A stretch of 64,000 nucleotides of DNA, from assembly GCF_900177795.1 (NCBI RefSeq), contig NZ_FXWJ01000004.1:496001-560000 (forward strand), read 5' to 3'. Of this stretch, positions 1 through 8,573 are shown one piece after another. This stretch comes from Plantibacter elymi (nom. nud.). GTDB taxonomy: Bacteria > Actinomycetota > Actinomycetes > Actinomycetales > Microbacteriaceae. The first letter of the stretch is position 1. Every line of letters starts with the position of its first letter. Under the pieces are notes generated by a model. The model had not been told where the DNA came from. It saw only the letters and a list, made by a program, of their open reading frames with translations, and did no database searches. The position numbers and the translations under genes are program-made.

Positions 1-912
1 CGCGCGGTCCGCGCCGAGGACCTCGACGCAACGATCGCCGCGCTCGACGACTTCGGTGCCCCCTACGTCGTCAAGGCCGACGGCCTCGCGGCGGGCAAGG
101 GCGTCCTCGTCACCCACGACCGCGACGCGGCCATCCAGCACGCCACCAACTGGCTCGGCTACGGCGGCGTCCTCGTCGAGGAGTTCCTCGACGGCCAGGA
201 GGTCTCCCTCTTCTTCATCACCGACGGCGAGACGGTGCTCCCGCTTTCCCCCGCGCAGGACTACAAGCGACTGCTCGACGGCGACGCCGGCCCGAACACC
301 GGCGGAATGGGCGCCTACTCCCCGCTGCCGTGGCTCGACAACCGCTTCGGGAGCGAGACGGCCTTCGTCGACGAGGTCCTCGAGACCGTCGCCGTCCCCG
401 TCGTGCGCCAGCTGGCGTCGGAGGGCAACCCGTTCCAGGGGCTCCTCTACGCCGGACTCATCCTCACCGAACGCGGGATCCGCGTGATCGAGTTCAACGC
501 GCGCTTCGGCGACCCGGAGACGCAGGTCGTCCTCCCCCGACTCGTGACGCCGCTGTCGGCGCTCCTGCTCGGCTCGGCCACCGGCACGCTCGGCGAGCAG
601 CCGCGACCCGCGTTCGCCGAGGCGAGCGCGGTGACCGTGGTGCTCGCGAGTCAGAACTACCCCGAGACGCCCGTCACCGGCCGGAGCATCACCGGTCTCG
701 ACGCGGCCGTCGCCGTCGAGGGCGTCCACCTCGTCCACGCCGCCACGGCCGACGTCGACGGTGGCCTGGTCGCCACCGGCGGTCGCGTCCTCAATGTCGT
801 GGCCCTCGGATCCACCTTCCCGGAGGCACGCGGCCGTGCGTACGAGGCGCTGTCGCGCATCGAACTCGAGGGCGGTCAGTACCGCACCGACATCGCCGCA
901 CGCGTCTCCTGA
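1..912 (+). CDS. purD: Phosphoribosylamine-glycine ligase (GARS), 5'-truncated by window edge
   Basis: This cytosolic ATP-grasp enzyme joins glycine to 5-phosphoribosylamine to form GAR, the second step of purine synthesis. The frame is open from base 1, so the N-terminal domain lies outside the window. Visible ATP-grasp features are VVKADGLAAGKGV just after the edge, EEFLDGQEVSLF, the NTGGMGAYSP loop, and the metal/ATP-binding IEFNARFGDPETQ. The C-terminal domain follows, and the gene stops at TGA 910-912. It is the first of the purine genes (purC, purS, purQ, purL) spread through the window. Identification is firm. Only the start is missing. Confidence 0.97.
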   Translation, partial: RAVRAEDLDATIAALDDFGAPYVVKADGLAAGKGVLVTHDRDAAIQHATNWLGYGGVLVEEFLDGQEVSLFFITDGETVLPLSPAQDYKRLLDGDAGPNTGGMGAYSPLPWLDNRFGSETAFVDEVLETVAVPVVRQLASEGNPFQGLLYAGLILTERGIRVIEFNARFGDPETQVVLPRLVTPLSALLLGSATGTLGEQPRPAFAEASAVTVVLASQNYPETPVTGRSITGLDAAVAVEGVHLVHAATADVDGGLVATGGRVLNVVALGSTFPEARGRAYEALSRIELEGGQYRTDIAARVS

Positions 913-923
913 TCGCGGCCCGG

Positions 924-1802
924 ATGAGCGCAGCAGCGGGAACCGGGTCGTCGGCCGTCGTCGAGAGTCACGACGGCACCAGACTGCACGTGGACGTGAT
1001 CGGCGACGACGCCCTGCCACCCCTCGTCGTCCTCGCCGGCGGTCCGGCGCGTCACCCGGTCTACCTCGGTGATCTCGGGGGCCTGAGCACCAGGCGTCGC
1101 CTCATCGTGCTGCACCAACGCGGGGTCGGACGGTCCGAGAGCGGGTCGTCGACCGCTGCAGCCAGCTGGCCGGAACTCGCCGAGGACGTCGAGGCCGTGC
1201 GTCGCTGGCTCGACGTCGACCGCCTCGAACTCCTCGGGCACTCCGCCGGGACCCGCGTCGCCGTGAGCTACGCCGCGCGCTACCCGCACCGGCTTGACCG
1301 CCTGTGCCTCATCACGCCGCCCGCCACCTGGCTCGTCGACACGGACGACGACAGCGCGGAGATCATCGCGCGGCACGCGGCGGAGGACTGGTACCCCGGC
1401 TTCCTCGACGCGCTGCCCGCGCTGCTCGCGGCGCCGGACTCCGCGTCGGGGAACCGCTTGTTCCCGGCGGTGGCGCCCATCGCCTGGGGCGACTGGGACG
1501 ACACCGCCCGCGAACACGAGCGTCTGGGCGCCTGGCACCCGGCCGCGCAGGACGCGTTCGTGCACACCCCCACGATCGACGAGGTCGAGGACATCCGCGA
1601 CGCCCTCCGCACCGTCACCGCGCCCGTCCTCGTGGTCGCGGGCTCCGAAGACGGCCTGACGGGACTCGCGCCCGTCGTCGACCTCGCGAAGCGGTTCCCG
1701 CTCGGCCAGGCCATCGTGCTCGACGGGTGCGGACACTACCCCTGGGTGGAGCAGCCGCGATCCTTCGCCGCCGCCGTCCACGGCTTCTTCCCGATCGGCT
1801 GA
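924..1802 (+). CDS. Alpha/beta hydrolase, proline iminopeptidase-like
   Basis: This is a 292-residue alpha/beta-hydrolase. The nucleophile elbow GHSAG places the catalytic serine at about residue 107. A later VVAGSEDGLT segment supplies the likely acid, and CGHYPW near the end supplies the histidine. The early LAGGP and LHQRGVGRSE stretches resemble the HGGPG and DQRGxGxS motifs of proline iminopeptidases, although the first histidine is absent. The ATG at 924, 11 nt after purD, is the start where homology-like sequence begins. Longer upstream reading is a purD shadow. The gene is probably co-transcribed with purD and the next gene. The substrate is unknown: it may be a peptidase, esterase or lactonase. 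Confidence 0.85.
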   Translation: MSAAAGTGSSAVVESHDGTRLHVDVIGDDALPPLVVLAGGPARHPVYLGDLGGLSTRRRLIVLHQRGVGRSESGSSTAAASWPELAEDVEAVRRWLDVDRLELLGHSAGTRVAVSYAARYPHRLDRLCLITPPATWLVDTDDDSAEIIARHAAEDWYPGFLDALPALLAAPDSASGNRLFPAVAPIAWGDWDDTAREHERLGAWHPAAQDAFVHTPTIDEVEDIRDALRTVTAPVLVVAGSEDGLTGLAPVVDLAKRFPLGQAIVLDGCGHYPWVEQPRSFAAAVHGFFPIG

Positions 1803-1805
1803 CCG

Positions 1806-2303
1806 GTGCGCAGCGTCGATCTGACGTTCGATGAGGCCCTCGAGGCCGCCGTCCGCGACCGCTGGCAAGCGCTCCTCGACCTCGGCATCAGCAGTCTCGC
1901 CACGCATCGCGGTGCGAGCAACCGTCCGCACGTCACGCTGTCGGCCGGGGAGGACCTCGAGCTCACCAGCCGGCCGACCTTCGCGCCGTTCGCCGTCCGG
2001 CTCGGGGCTCCGCTCCTGTTCCCACGTCGCTCGGGCGCCGTCCTCGCGCTCACGGTGATCCCCACGCACGAGCTGCTGGAGCTGCACGGACGAGTGACCG
2101 GAGACGTCACCGGTGCGTTCGAGCACACGCTGCCTGGCGCCTGGACACCCCACGTCACACTCGCCCGGCGCGTCGCCGGCGAGCAGACCGCCGCGGCACT
2201 CGCCGGGCTCCGGTCGCTCGGCGACCTCCCGTCCGGGCTCGTCACCGGGGTCCGGTTCTGGAACGGCGACACCAGCACGGTCACGGACCTCCTCGGCCCG
2301 TGA
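1806..2303 (+). CDS. 2'-5' RNA ligase / cyclic phosphodiesterase superfamily protein
   Basis: This is a 165-residue protein with the two His-x-Thr motifs that define the 2H phosphoesterase superfamily: RPHVTLS at about residues 38-44 and TPHVTLAR at about 115-122. Members act on 2'-5' linkages or cyclic phosphates of RNA or nucleotides. The length fits a single two-lobed domain. GTG 1806 lies 3 nt after the hydrolase stop, which suggests translational coupling. The RNA or nucleotide substrate cannot be told from the sequence. Membership in the fold is well supported, the precise reaction is not. Confidence 0.8.
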   Translation: MRSVDLTFDEALEAAVRDRWQALLDLGISSLATHRGASNRPHVTLSAGEDLELTSRPTFAPFAVRLGAPLLFPRRSGAVLALTVIPTHELLELHGRVTGDVTGAFEHTLPGAWTPHVTLARRVAGEQTAAALAGLRSLGDLPSGLVTGVRFWNGDTSTVTDLLGP

Positions 2304-2333
2304 CCGTCCCGTGCCGCTGTGTCGGTTGAGCCG

Positions 2334-3914
2334 CTACTCTGCTTCAGACCGAGCGGTGGCGGCAGCCGCGGCGACCGCGGCGGCCTGTCCGTGCTGGGTC
2401 TCCGGGGTCGACCAGGCGGCAGCCTTCGGCTTCTGGAAGAACAGGACCACGACCGCGCCCACGAGCGCGAGGGCTGCCGGCAGGAGCAACGACTGGGCCA
2501 TGGCGGTGGTGAACCCGGCGTGCAGGAACTCCGGCAGCTCGCCGCCCGTCACCTCGCTCACGCCGCCGGCCGCCCCACCGGGTGCAGCGGGCAGCTCGGC
2601 CGCGAGGCGGCCCTGGATAAGCGCGGCGATGGCCGCACTGCCGAGGACGGCTCCGATCTGACGCGTCGTGTTGAACACACCTGAGCCGGCGCCGGCCTGG
2701 TGCTGCGGGAGCCCCCGGGTGGTGAGGTTGGAGACCGGCCCCCACATGAAGCCGTTGGCGAGGCCGAGGACGGCACTCGGGAGGAGCAGCATGAGGATCG
2801 GCTGCTCGGGAGTGAGGAGGATCGAGTACCAGCCGAGCGCGATGGCCAGCAGGAGGAGCCCCGCGAGGGCGAACCACTTCGGGTTCACGCGGTCGATCGC
2901 CCGCCCGACCACGGGCGCGAGCCCGGCGGAGAGCACGGCCATCGGCACGAGCATGAGCGCCGACTGCGTCGGGGTCAGGCCGCGGACGGTCTGGTAGAAG
3001 AAGACGAGCGGCAGCGACATGCTCGTGATCGTGAACCCGATCGTCGAGATAGCGAGGTTGCCGACCGAGAAGTTACGGTCGCGGAACAACGCCAGCGGGA
3101 GCAGCGGCTCGCCCTTCATGACGGCCTGCCACAGGACGAACAGGCCGAGGACGACGACACCGGCGATGATGAGGCTCCACACGGTGATCGGACCGGTGAT
3201 CGTGCCCCAGTCGTAGCTCTGGCCCTCCTGGATGCCGAACACGAGGAGGAACATCCCGAGCCCGCTCAGGACGACCCCGAGCACGTCGAACTTGTGCGGG
3301 TGCGTGGCGAGCGCGGGGACGTTCCGCCAGACCATGATGAAGCCGATGACACCGACGGGCACGTTGATGAAGAAGATCCACTCCCACCCGAGGCCGTCGA
3401 CGAGCACGCCGCCCAGGATCGGGCCGACGAGCGTCGCGACACCAGCGGTCGCTCCCCAGAGACCCATGGCCGCACCGCGGCGGTCCGGCGGGAAGATGCG
3501 CGTGATGACGGCCATCGTCTGCGGGGTCATGAGCGCGGCGCCGAGACCCTGCACGACGCGGGCGACGATGAGCATCTCGATGGAGCCCGACAGGCCGCAC
3601 CAGAGTGAGGCGAGCGTGAAGACGACGAGGCCGATGAGGTAGAGGTTCTTCGGGCCGAAGCGGTCGCCGAGGCGGCCGGTGATGAGCAGCGGTACCGCAT
3701 AGGCGAGCAGGTAGGCGCTCGTCACCCAGATGACGTTGTTGATGTCCGTGTCGAGGCCGCGCATGATCGCGGGGTTCGCCACGGACACGATGGTCGTGTC
3801 GATAAGGATCATGAAGAAGCCGATGACCAGGGACCAGAGCGCCGGCCAGGGGCGCACGGCCCCGGGTGCCGGACCGGAGACGCCCTGGGGAGGCGTGGTG
3901 GGGGTGGTGGACAT
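2334..3914 (-). CDS. DHA2-family (14-TM) MFS drug efflux transporter
   Basis: This is a 526-residue multidrug proton antiporter of the EmrB/QacA type. Helix 1 carries the family's IDTTIVSVANPAI sequence. The loop 2-3 motif is GRLGDRFGPKNLY, and motif C appears as LGGVLVDGLGWEWIFFINVP. About 14 hydrophobic segments follow. The gene lies 90 nt downstream of, and in the same direction as, the PadR regulator, so it is the probable target. PadR-MFS pairs commonly respond to phenolics or drugs. The tail after the last helix is Ala-rich. Export of a toxic compound is inferred and the substrate is unknown. Confidence 0.92.
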   Translation of the reverse strand: MSTTPTTPPQGVSGPAPGAVRPWPALWSLVIGFFMILIDTTIVSVANPAIMRGLDTDINNVIWVTSAYLLAYAVPLLITGRLGDRFGPKNLYLIGLVVFTLASLWCGLSGSIEMLIVARVVQGLGAALMTPQTMAVITRIFPPDRRGAAMGLWGATAGVATLVGPILGGVLVDGLGWEWIFFINVPVGVIGFIMVWRNVPALATHPHKFDVLGVVLSGLGMFLLVFGIQEGQSYDWGTITGPITVWSLIIAGVVVLGLFVLWQAVMKGEPLLPLALFRDRNFSVGNLAISTIGFTITSMSLPLVFFYQTVRGLTPTQSALMLVPMAVLSAGLAPVVGRAIDRVNPKWFALAGLLLLAIALGWYSILLTPEQPILMLLLPSAVLGLANGFMWGPVSNLTTRGLPQHQAGAGSGVFNTTRQIGAVLGSAAIAALIQGRLAAELPAAPGGAAGGVSEVTGGELPEFLHAGFTTAMAQSLLLPAALALVGAVVVLFFQKPKAAAWSTPETQHGQAAAVAAAAATARSEAE

Positions 3915-4004
3915 GATGTCCCTTTCTGCACGGAGGACGGGTTCGCGTTCGGGACGCGAGGATGAGCGGGACCGCCGGCCGGACTGGTCGGTCGTCCCGG
4001 AGGT

Positions 4005-4646
4005 TCAGGTGGAGGGTGTCGGCTGGGCGGACACGGGCGGGGTCGCCGCCTGCTCGTGGAGTGGCGCACGGGTCCCCGGCACGTGCCAGGCGAGTGCACC
4101 GTCGGCGATCTCGCCGAGGAGCGATTCGAGGTGGGCGATCTCGGCGCGCAGCATGGCTGCCGAGTAGGGGACGTTGATCCAGTACACGCGCGGGATCCCG
4201 CGCTCGAGCGCCCACGTCATGCGGCGATCGAGGTCGGCGAGCTCGGCCTGTTGCCGGAGGATACGGGTCTCGAGCAGTATCCGCACCTCGTCGGCGCCCA
4301 GTTCGTGCGCCTCGGACAGCGCGAGCCCGAGCTCCGGGTACTCGTTCGTGGGGGTGCTGAGCAGCTCGCGCAGCCGCTCCCCCAGCAGGTGTCGGCCGAG
4401 GTCGGTGATCTCGAAGGTGGTGCGCTCGGGTCGGGCTCCCTCGCGGTCGGTCCCGGAGGCGAGCACGAGGCCGTCGGCCTCGAGTCCGTAGACGGCGCGG
4501 TAGAGCGAGCCGGGGCTCACCTTGACGACGCGGTCCTCCTGGCGGTGGAGCGCGAGTTGGTACATCTCGTAGGGGTGCATGGGGCGCTCGGCCAGGTAGC
4601 CGAGCGCGGCGACGGCGAGCAGGCCGAGCGGCTTGACCTTGCCCAT
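4005..4646 (-). CDS. PadR-family transcriptional regulator
   Basis: This is a 213-residue repressor-type protein. The N-terminal winged helix (residues 8-90) contains LAVAALGYLAERPMHPYEM and VSPGSLYRAVYGLEADGLV, both typical of PadR. A helical C-terminal dimerisation domain (PadR_C / Vir_act_alpha_C-like) fills residues 95-185, and the tail is rich in Pro and Ala. The MFS exporter follows on the same strand. A 16-bp palindrome lies over the -10 box of its own promoter, 25 nt upstream of the start, so autoregulation with control of the exporter is likely. Confidence 0.93.
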   Translation of the reverse strand: MGKVKPLGLLAVAALGYLAERPMHPYEMYQLALHRQEDRVVKVSPGSLYRAVYGLEADGLVLASGTDREGARPERTTFEITDLGRHLLGERLRELLSTPTNEYPELGLALSEAHELGADEVRILLETRILRQQAELADLDRRMTWALERGIPRVYWINVPYSAAMLRAEIAHLESLLGEIADGALAWHVPGTRAPLHEQAATPPVSAQPTPST

Positions 4647-4671
4647 GCCCCTCCCCTCACTCCACGCGAAC

Positions 4672-4712
4672 TATTCCACGTGGAATATACGCGTACCGTC
4701 CCAAGGTCGCAA
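4672..4712 (-). promoter_or_regulatory. padR promoter with overlapping palindromic operator
   Basis: Read on the minus strand, TTGCGA (4712-4707), a 17-nt spacer and TATATT (4689-4684) make a near-ideal sigma-70-type promoter facing padR. The perfect 16-bp palindrome TATTCCACGTGGAATA (4672-4687) starts inside the -10 box and would cover the transcription start. This is the expected place for a repressor site. PadR as the binder is an inference from position. Confidence 0.72.
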
Positions 4713-4758
4713 GCCCTGGCGACCGGCCCGGCCACCGCCGATGCACGATAATGAACGA

Positions 4759-5679
4759 GTGAGCGCACCCTCGGAGACCAACGCCTGGAACCACGTCTAC
4801 TCGGGCAAGGTCCGCGACCTGTACGAGCCGGCCGCCGGGCCCGACGACCTCTTGCTCGTCGTCGCGAGCGACCGGGTGAGCGCCTTCGACCACGTCCTCG
4901 AGCCGGGCATCCCCGGCAAGGGCGATCTGCTCACCAGTCTGAGCCTCTGGTGGTTCGACCAGCTCCGCGAGGTGCCGAACCATCTCGTCCCCGACCACGA
5001 GCTCGACGCCGCGGGTGTCGCGGTGTCCAGCATCCCTGCCGAGTTCGCCGGCCGCGCGATGCTCGTCCGCAAGCTCGACATGTTCCCCGTCGAGTGCGTC
5101 GTCCGCGGCTACCTCACCGGCTCCGGCTGGAAGGAGTACGTCGCGCACCGCACCGTCTGCGGCATCCCACTGCCCGACGGCCTCCGCGACGGCGATCGCC
5201 TGCCCGAGCCGCTGTTCACCCCCGCGTACAAGGCGCCGCTCGGCGAGCACGACGAGAACATCTCGTTCTCCCGGATGGTCGAACTCATCGGCGAGGACGA
5301 CGCGGTCGCGCTGAAGGACCTGTCACTCGGCATCTACGGGACGGCATCACTGACGGCGGAACGCCACGGCGTCATCCTCGCCGACACGAAGTTCGAATTC
5401 GGCCGCAACCCGGCGACCGGCGTCATCACGCTCGGCGACGAGGTGCTCACCTCGGACTCCAGCCGGTACTGGGACCGCGACGTCTACCTGACGAGCGACG
5501 ACCCCACCGCACGGATGGCGAGCTTCGACAAGCAGATCGTCCGCAACTGGCTGGCCCACAACTGGGACCAGGACGACGCCTCGACGCCCGCGCCGCCGAC
5601 CCTGCCTGCCGAGATCGTCACGCAGACGGCCGACCGTTACCGCGAACTCCTGGAGCGCCTCACCGGCAGCGCTCGCTGA
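4759..5679 (+). CDS. purC: Phosphoribosylaminoimidazole-succinocarboxamide synthase (SAICAR synthetase)
   Basis: PurC condenses CAIR with aspartate using ATP. The N-terminus has the diagnostic HVYSGKVRDLYE and VASDRVSAFDHVL. ECVVRGYLTGSGWKEY and FTPAYKAPLGEHDENI bind substrate, and LADTKFEFG precedes the catalytic region near the end. GTG 4759 is preferred because GATAAT (4747-4752) lies 7 nt upstream, the spacing of a leaderless transcript, and no Shine-Dalgarno is visible. An in-frame ATG at 4741 is the alternative, adding six residues. The product is about 306 residues, normal for the long PurC type. Function is firm, the start is moderately sure. Confidence 0.95.
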   Translation: MSAPSETNAWNHVYSGKVRDLYEPAAGPDDLLLVVASDRVSAFDHVLEPGIPGKGDLLTSLSLWWFDQLREVPNHLVPDHELDAAGVAVSSIPAEFAGRAMLVRKLDMFPVECVVRGYLTGSGWKEYVAHRTVCGIPLPDGLRDGDRLPEPLFTPAYKAPLGEHDENISFSRMVELIGEDDAVALKDLSLGIYGTASLTAERHGVILADTKFEFGRNPATGVITLGDEVLTSDSSRYWDRDVYLTSDDPTARMASFDKQIVRNWLAHNWDQDDASTPAPPTLPAEIVTQTADRYRELLERLTGSAR

Positions 5680-5712
5680 CCACCGAAACCAACCACATCG
5701 CGGAGGTGCCAG

Positions 5713-6417
5713 TCAGCCTGTCTTCCGACGTGCGCGGAGCCGGGCGTTGTCGGCCAGGATGGCCTGCGCATCGGGCAGCGGCCCCTCCGGCACGATGACG
5801 CCCATGAGCGTGGCCGTCTTCTCGAGTGCGTCGCGTGCGTCGTCGGCCGCGAGCCGCGCCTCGACGAGATCGCAGGAATCGTCACTGCCCACCTCGCTGC
5901 GGGTGCCGCTGCGCTCCACGAGCTCGCGCTGCAGTCGCTCCGCGGTGGCGTACATGCGCGTCAGCGTCCAGAGCGAGGTCCACGGGAGGTCGTCGCTCAG
6001 CCCGATGAGGTGATCGTTGAGCGGGTCGATCCACCGAGACGGCTGGTGCCCGCCGTCCAGTCGACGGCGACGGTTGCGTCGCTCGGCCGACACGAGCAGG
6101 AAGACGGCGACGAGGATCGCACCGAGCAAGGCGCCGACGACGTCGAGTCCGGGCGCCCAATCCGGGTCGAAACCGGGGAGCGACACGGACGAGCGTTCGT
6201 CGTGGACGAGCGACCACTCGACGAGCACGCCCACCGTCGCACCGATGACGAAGCCCGTGAGCAGGAGGAAGGCACCGAGCAGGAGCGTGATCCTCCGCCG
6301 CAGCTGGTGGCCGCGCTGCTGATCCTCGGTGAGCTCACCTCGTTCCGCGAACGGATCCACGACCATGAGGCGACCACCCACACGGACCACACCAGGGTGG
6401 CGAGTCGTGACCGTCAT
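5713..6417 (-). CDS. Conserved two-TM membrane protein of unknown function
   Basis: This is a 234-residue protein with a basic stretch (HQLRRR) before TM1 at about residues 43-68 and TM2 at about 92-111, followed by the strongly basic ERRNRRRR. The remaining 120 residues are soluble, charged and helical, ending LRARRKTG. By the positive-inside rule both termini are probably cytoplasmic. The start at 6417 is chosen because TATCCT (6429-6424) is 7 nt upstream, as in leaderless genes. An earlier in-frame ATG at 6447 would put the promoter inside the gene. No family was recognised. The gene converges on purC. Confidence 0.7.
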   Translation of the reverse strand: MTVTTRHPGVVRVGGRLMVVDPFAERGELTEDQQRGHQLRRRITLLLGAFLLLTGFVIGATVGVLVEWSLVHDERSSVSLPGFDPDWAPGLDVVGALLGAILVAVFLLVSAERRNRRRRLDGGHQPSRWIDPLNDHLIGLSDDLPWTSLWTLTRMYATAERLQRELVERSGTRSEVGSDDSCDLVEARLAADDARDALEKTATLMGVIVPEGPLPDAQAILADNARLRARRKTG

Positions 6418-6500
6418 GGCCCGAGGATACCCCACAAGGTGGGTCATGCGGCAGGATTCACGAGCCGAGATCGGCGGAAATCCGCGGTGGATCGGCTGTC

Positions 6501-6535
6501 GTGACCCCCGGAATGGGGGCGCTCGAAGGGGTCAC
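6501..6535 (-). terminator. Hairpin terminator of the phosphonate operon
   Basis: GTGACCCC (6501-6508) pairs with GGGGTCAC (6528-6535), with a further CCCCC/GGGGG pairing inside. It lies about 95 nt after the alcohol dehydrogenase stop in the direction of transcription. There is no clear U-tract, as is common in high-GC actinobacteria. The rest of the 6418-6628 gap shows no convincing gene. Confidence 0.5.
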
Positions 6536-6628
6536 GCCGCTCCGAAGAGCCGTCGCCGAGCCGTCGACGGAACCCAGCCAGTCTCACCGGACGATCCGCG
6601 CCAGGTCGAAGCGCACCCCGTGGTCCGT

Positions 6629-7756
6629 TCAGGGTCGGACACCGACGCGCGGGAACGCCCCCGATGCAGCTGCGACGAGCGCGTCGTCGACCTCGTGCAA
6701 CGGGAACACCGGACCGACGAGTTCGGCGAACGGATACCGACGCCACGCACCGGTCAGGAAGTCGACCGCGCGCGCCAGATCCCGAGGTCGGTAGTTGTGC
6801 GCGCCGCGCACCGTGAGGAGGCGTCGGACGATGCGTTCGGCGTCGATGCCGAGCGGCGCACCGGGCGACACGCTGCCGACGAGGACCGCCGTCCCGCCGA
6901 TCGACAGCGACGCGATGGCGGCGTCGACGGCGCGGGCGTCGCCGGACATCTCGATGGCCACGGGGAAGCCCTCCACGCCCGCCGCCAGGTGCGCGGCGTC
7001 GAGGTGCTCGGCGGCACCGATCGTGGGGTCGACGGTCGCGATGGCGCCGAAGCGACCGGCGAGCAGCCGGCGGGCGGGGTCCGGATCGCTCACGACGACG
7101 CGGGCGCCCGCATCGGTCGCGATGGCCGCGACGGTCAGCCCGAGCATCCCGGCGCCGGTCACGAGGACCGCCGTGCCGGGCAGGTCGCGCCCGGCCGCGT
7201 CCAGGGCGGCGATCGCGGTGGCCGTCGCGCAGGACGCCGGAGCGAAGACGGCGGCGGGCGGCGTCTCCCCCACGATCACGATGGCCGTGCCTTCGAGGAG
7301 TTCGACGTGGGTCGCGAACCCGCCGCTCAACTCCCATCCGCGGTGCACCCGGTCGTGCCCGTACTTCGCGAGTCGACGGCACTTCTGCTCCAGGCCGGCG
7401 GAGCAGCGGTCGCAGACGCCGCAGCTCACGACGACCGACCACACGACCCGCATCCCCGCGACGAGGACGGTCCCGTCCACCGCGGTGACGGGTCCCCCGA
7501 CCGCCACGACGCGTCCCACCTGTTCGTGCCCGAGGACGAGCGGGGTGGCGGCGTCACGGTGTCCGAGGACGGTGTGCACGTCGGAGCCGCACACGGTCGC
7601 CAGTTCCACCTCGACGAGGACGTCCCCCGGCCCCAGCGTCACCCCGGGCACCGCCATCGCCTGGTGCGGGTGCCCTGGCCCCTGCCAGACCATCGCGATC
7701 GGCGACGGCCTGATGAAGACGTCGTTGCCCTCGTGCGCGGTGAGCGTCGTGTGCAT
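6629..7756 (-). CDS. Zinc-dependent alcohol dehydrogenase of phosphonate gene clusters
   Basis: This is a 375-residue medium-chain dehydrogenase. TVCGSDVH and GHEQVG supply catalytic-zinc ligands. SCGVCDRCSAGLEQKC is the structural-zinc Cys4 lobe. VLVTGAGMLGL is the NAD-binding Rossmann motif, and VVVSDPDPARR follows it. It belongs by context to the alcohol dehydrogenases described as associated with phosphonate utilisation (TIGR03366-like). It is the last gene of the phn operon, 19 nt after the HAD gene. A plausible job is to oxidise a phosphonate-derived alcohol or aldehyde. The substrate is unproven. Confidence 0.85.
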   Translation of the reverse strand: MHTTLTAHEGNDVFIRPSPIAMVWQGPGHPHQAMAVPGVTLGPGDVLVEVELATVCGSDVHTVLGHRDAATPLVLGHEQVGRVVAVGGPVTAVDGTVLVAGMRVVWSVVVSCGVCDRCSAGLEQKCRRLAKYGHDRVHRGWELSGGFATHVELLEGTAIVIVGETPPAAVFAPASCATATAIAALDAAGRDLPGTAVLVTGAGMLGLTVAAIATDAGARVVVSDPDPARRLLAGRFGAIATVDPTIGAAEHLDAAHLAAGVEGFPVAIEMSGDARAVDAAIASLSIGGTAVLVGSVSPGAPLGIDAERIVRRLLTVRGAHNYRPRDLARAVDFLTGAWRRYPFAELVGPVFPLHEVDDALVAAASGAFPRVGVRP

Positions 7757-7775
7757 GGTTCCCCCGGTCGGTCGT

Positions 7776-8573
7776 TCAGTCGAGACCGAGGAGCGCGGGC
7801 AACTCGGCGATGCTCGTGATGATCTCGTCGGCGCCCGCCGCGAGCAGCGTCTCCTCGTCGTGCGCTCCGGTGAGCACCCCGACGACGAGCCCCGCGCCGG
7901 CGTTCACCCCGGACAGCATGTCGCTGGCCGTGTCGCCGACGACGACAACGGTGTCGACCGCGCTCGCACCGAACCGGAGGAGCGCGGTCAGCGGGAGGTC
8001 CGGTGCTGGACGCCCTCGGCCGGCGTCGGCGGGCGACAGGGCGCCGTCGGCGAGCTCGGACCACCCGAGGTTCGCGAGGAGTGCGTCGCGCGTGGCGGGG
8101 GCGAACCCGGTGGTGAACACGACGCCCACGCCGAGCTCGCGGAACCGTCGCACCGTGTCCTCGGCTCCGGGGATCGCCTCGACGCGCCCCTCGCCGACGA
8201 GGCGCTCGTAGGCCGCTTCGAAGGTGGCGTTGCCGGAGGCGGCTCGAGCCTCGTCGCCGTCGGTCAGCATGAGGAACACGTCGAGCTTCGACTGACCCAT
8301 CGTGTCGCGGACGAGTTCGATGGCCGCGTCGAGTGCGTCCTCGGTGTCGATGCCGATCGTCTCGGCCGCGACGCGGAAGGCGTCCTCGACGACGCCGTCG
8401 TCCGAGACCGTCGTCCCGGCGAGGTCGAGGACCACGAGTTCGAGCAGGAGGTCGTCCTCGTGCGCGTCGTCGGACCCGTCCTCCAGCTCGTCGAGGTCGG
8501 CGAGGTCGGTCTCCACGTCGTCGACGGGTTCGGGAGCGGTGCTGTCCTGCTGGGATCGATCGGTGCTGGTCAC
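7776..8573 (-). CDS. Phosphonatase-like HAD hydrolase with acidic N-terminal extension
   Basis: This HAD-superfamily hydrolase resembles PhnX (phosphonoacetaldehyde hydrolase) and the TIGR03351 phosphonatase-like group. Motif I is VVLDLAGTTV with nucleophile Asp50. The cap contains TMGQSKLDV, whose Lys96 matches the MGxxK Schiff-base lysine of PhnX. VVFTTGFA is motif II and VVVGDTASDMLSG is motif IV. It probably cleaves the C-P bond of phosphonoacetaldehyde or a relative. GTG 8573 overlaps the upstream stop (GTGA) and follows GAAAGG. Residues 18-45 are very acidic, an extension absent from ordinary PhnX. Confidence 0.86.
   Translation of the reverse strand: MTSTDRSQQDSTAPEPVDDVETDLADLDELEDGSDDAHEDDLLLELVVLDLAGTTVSDDGVVEDAFRVAAETIGIDTEDALDAAIELVRDTMGQSKLDVFLMLTDGDEARAASGNATFEAAYERLVGEGRVEAIPGAEDTVRRFRELGVGVVFTTGFAPATRDALLANLGWSELADGALSPADAGRGRPAPDLPLTALLRFGASAVDTVVVVGDTASDMLSGVNAGAGLVVGVLTGAHDEETLLAAGADEIITSIAELPALLGLD

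Noticed and set aside
876-2153. Minus-strand frame opposite the hydrolase and 2H phosphoesterase genes
   Set aside because: Shadow of well-supported plus-strand genes. No recognisable motifs or ribosome-binding site.
6418-6628. Possible gene between the membrane protein and the phosphonate operon
   Set aside because: Only shadow frames of the dehydrogenase enter here. The stretch holds a hairpin and the leaderless promoter region.
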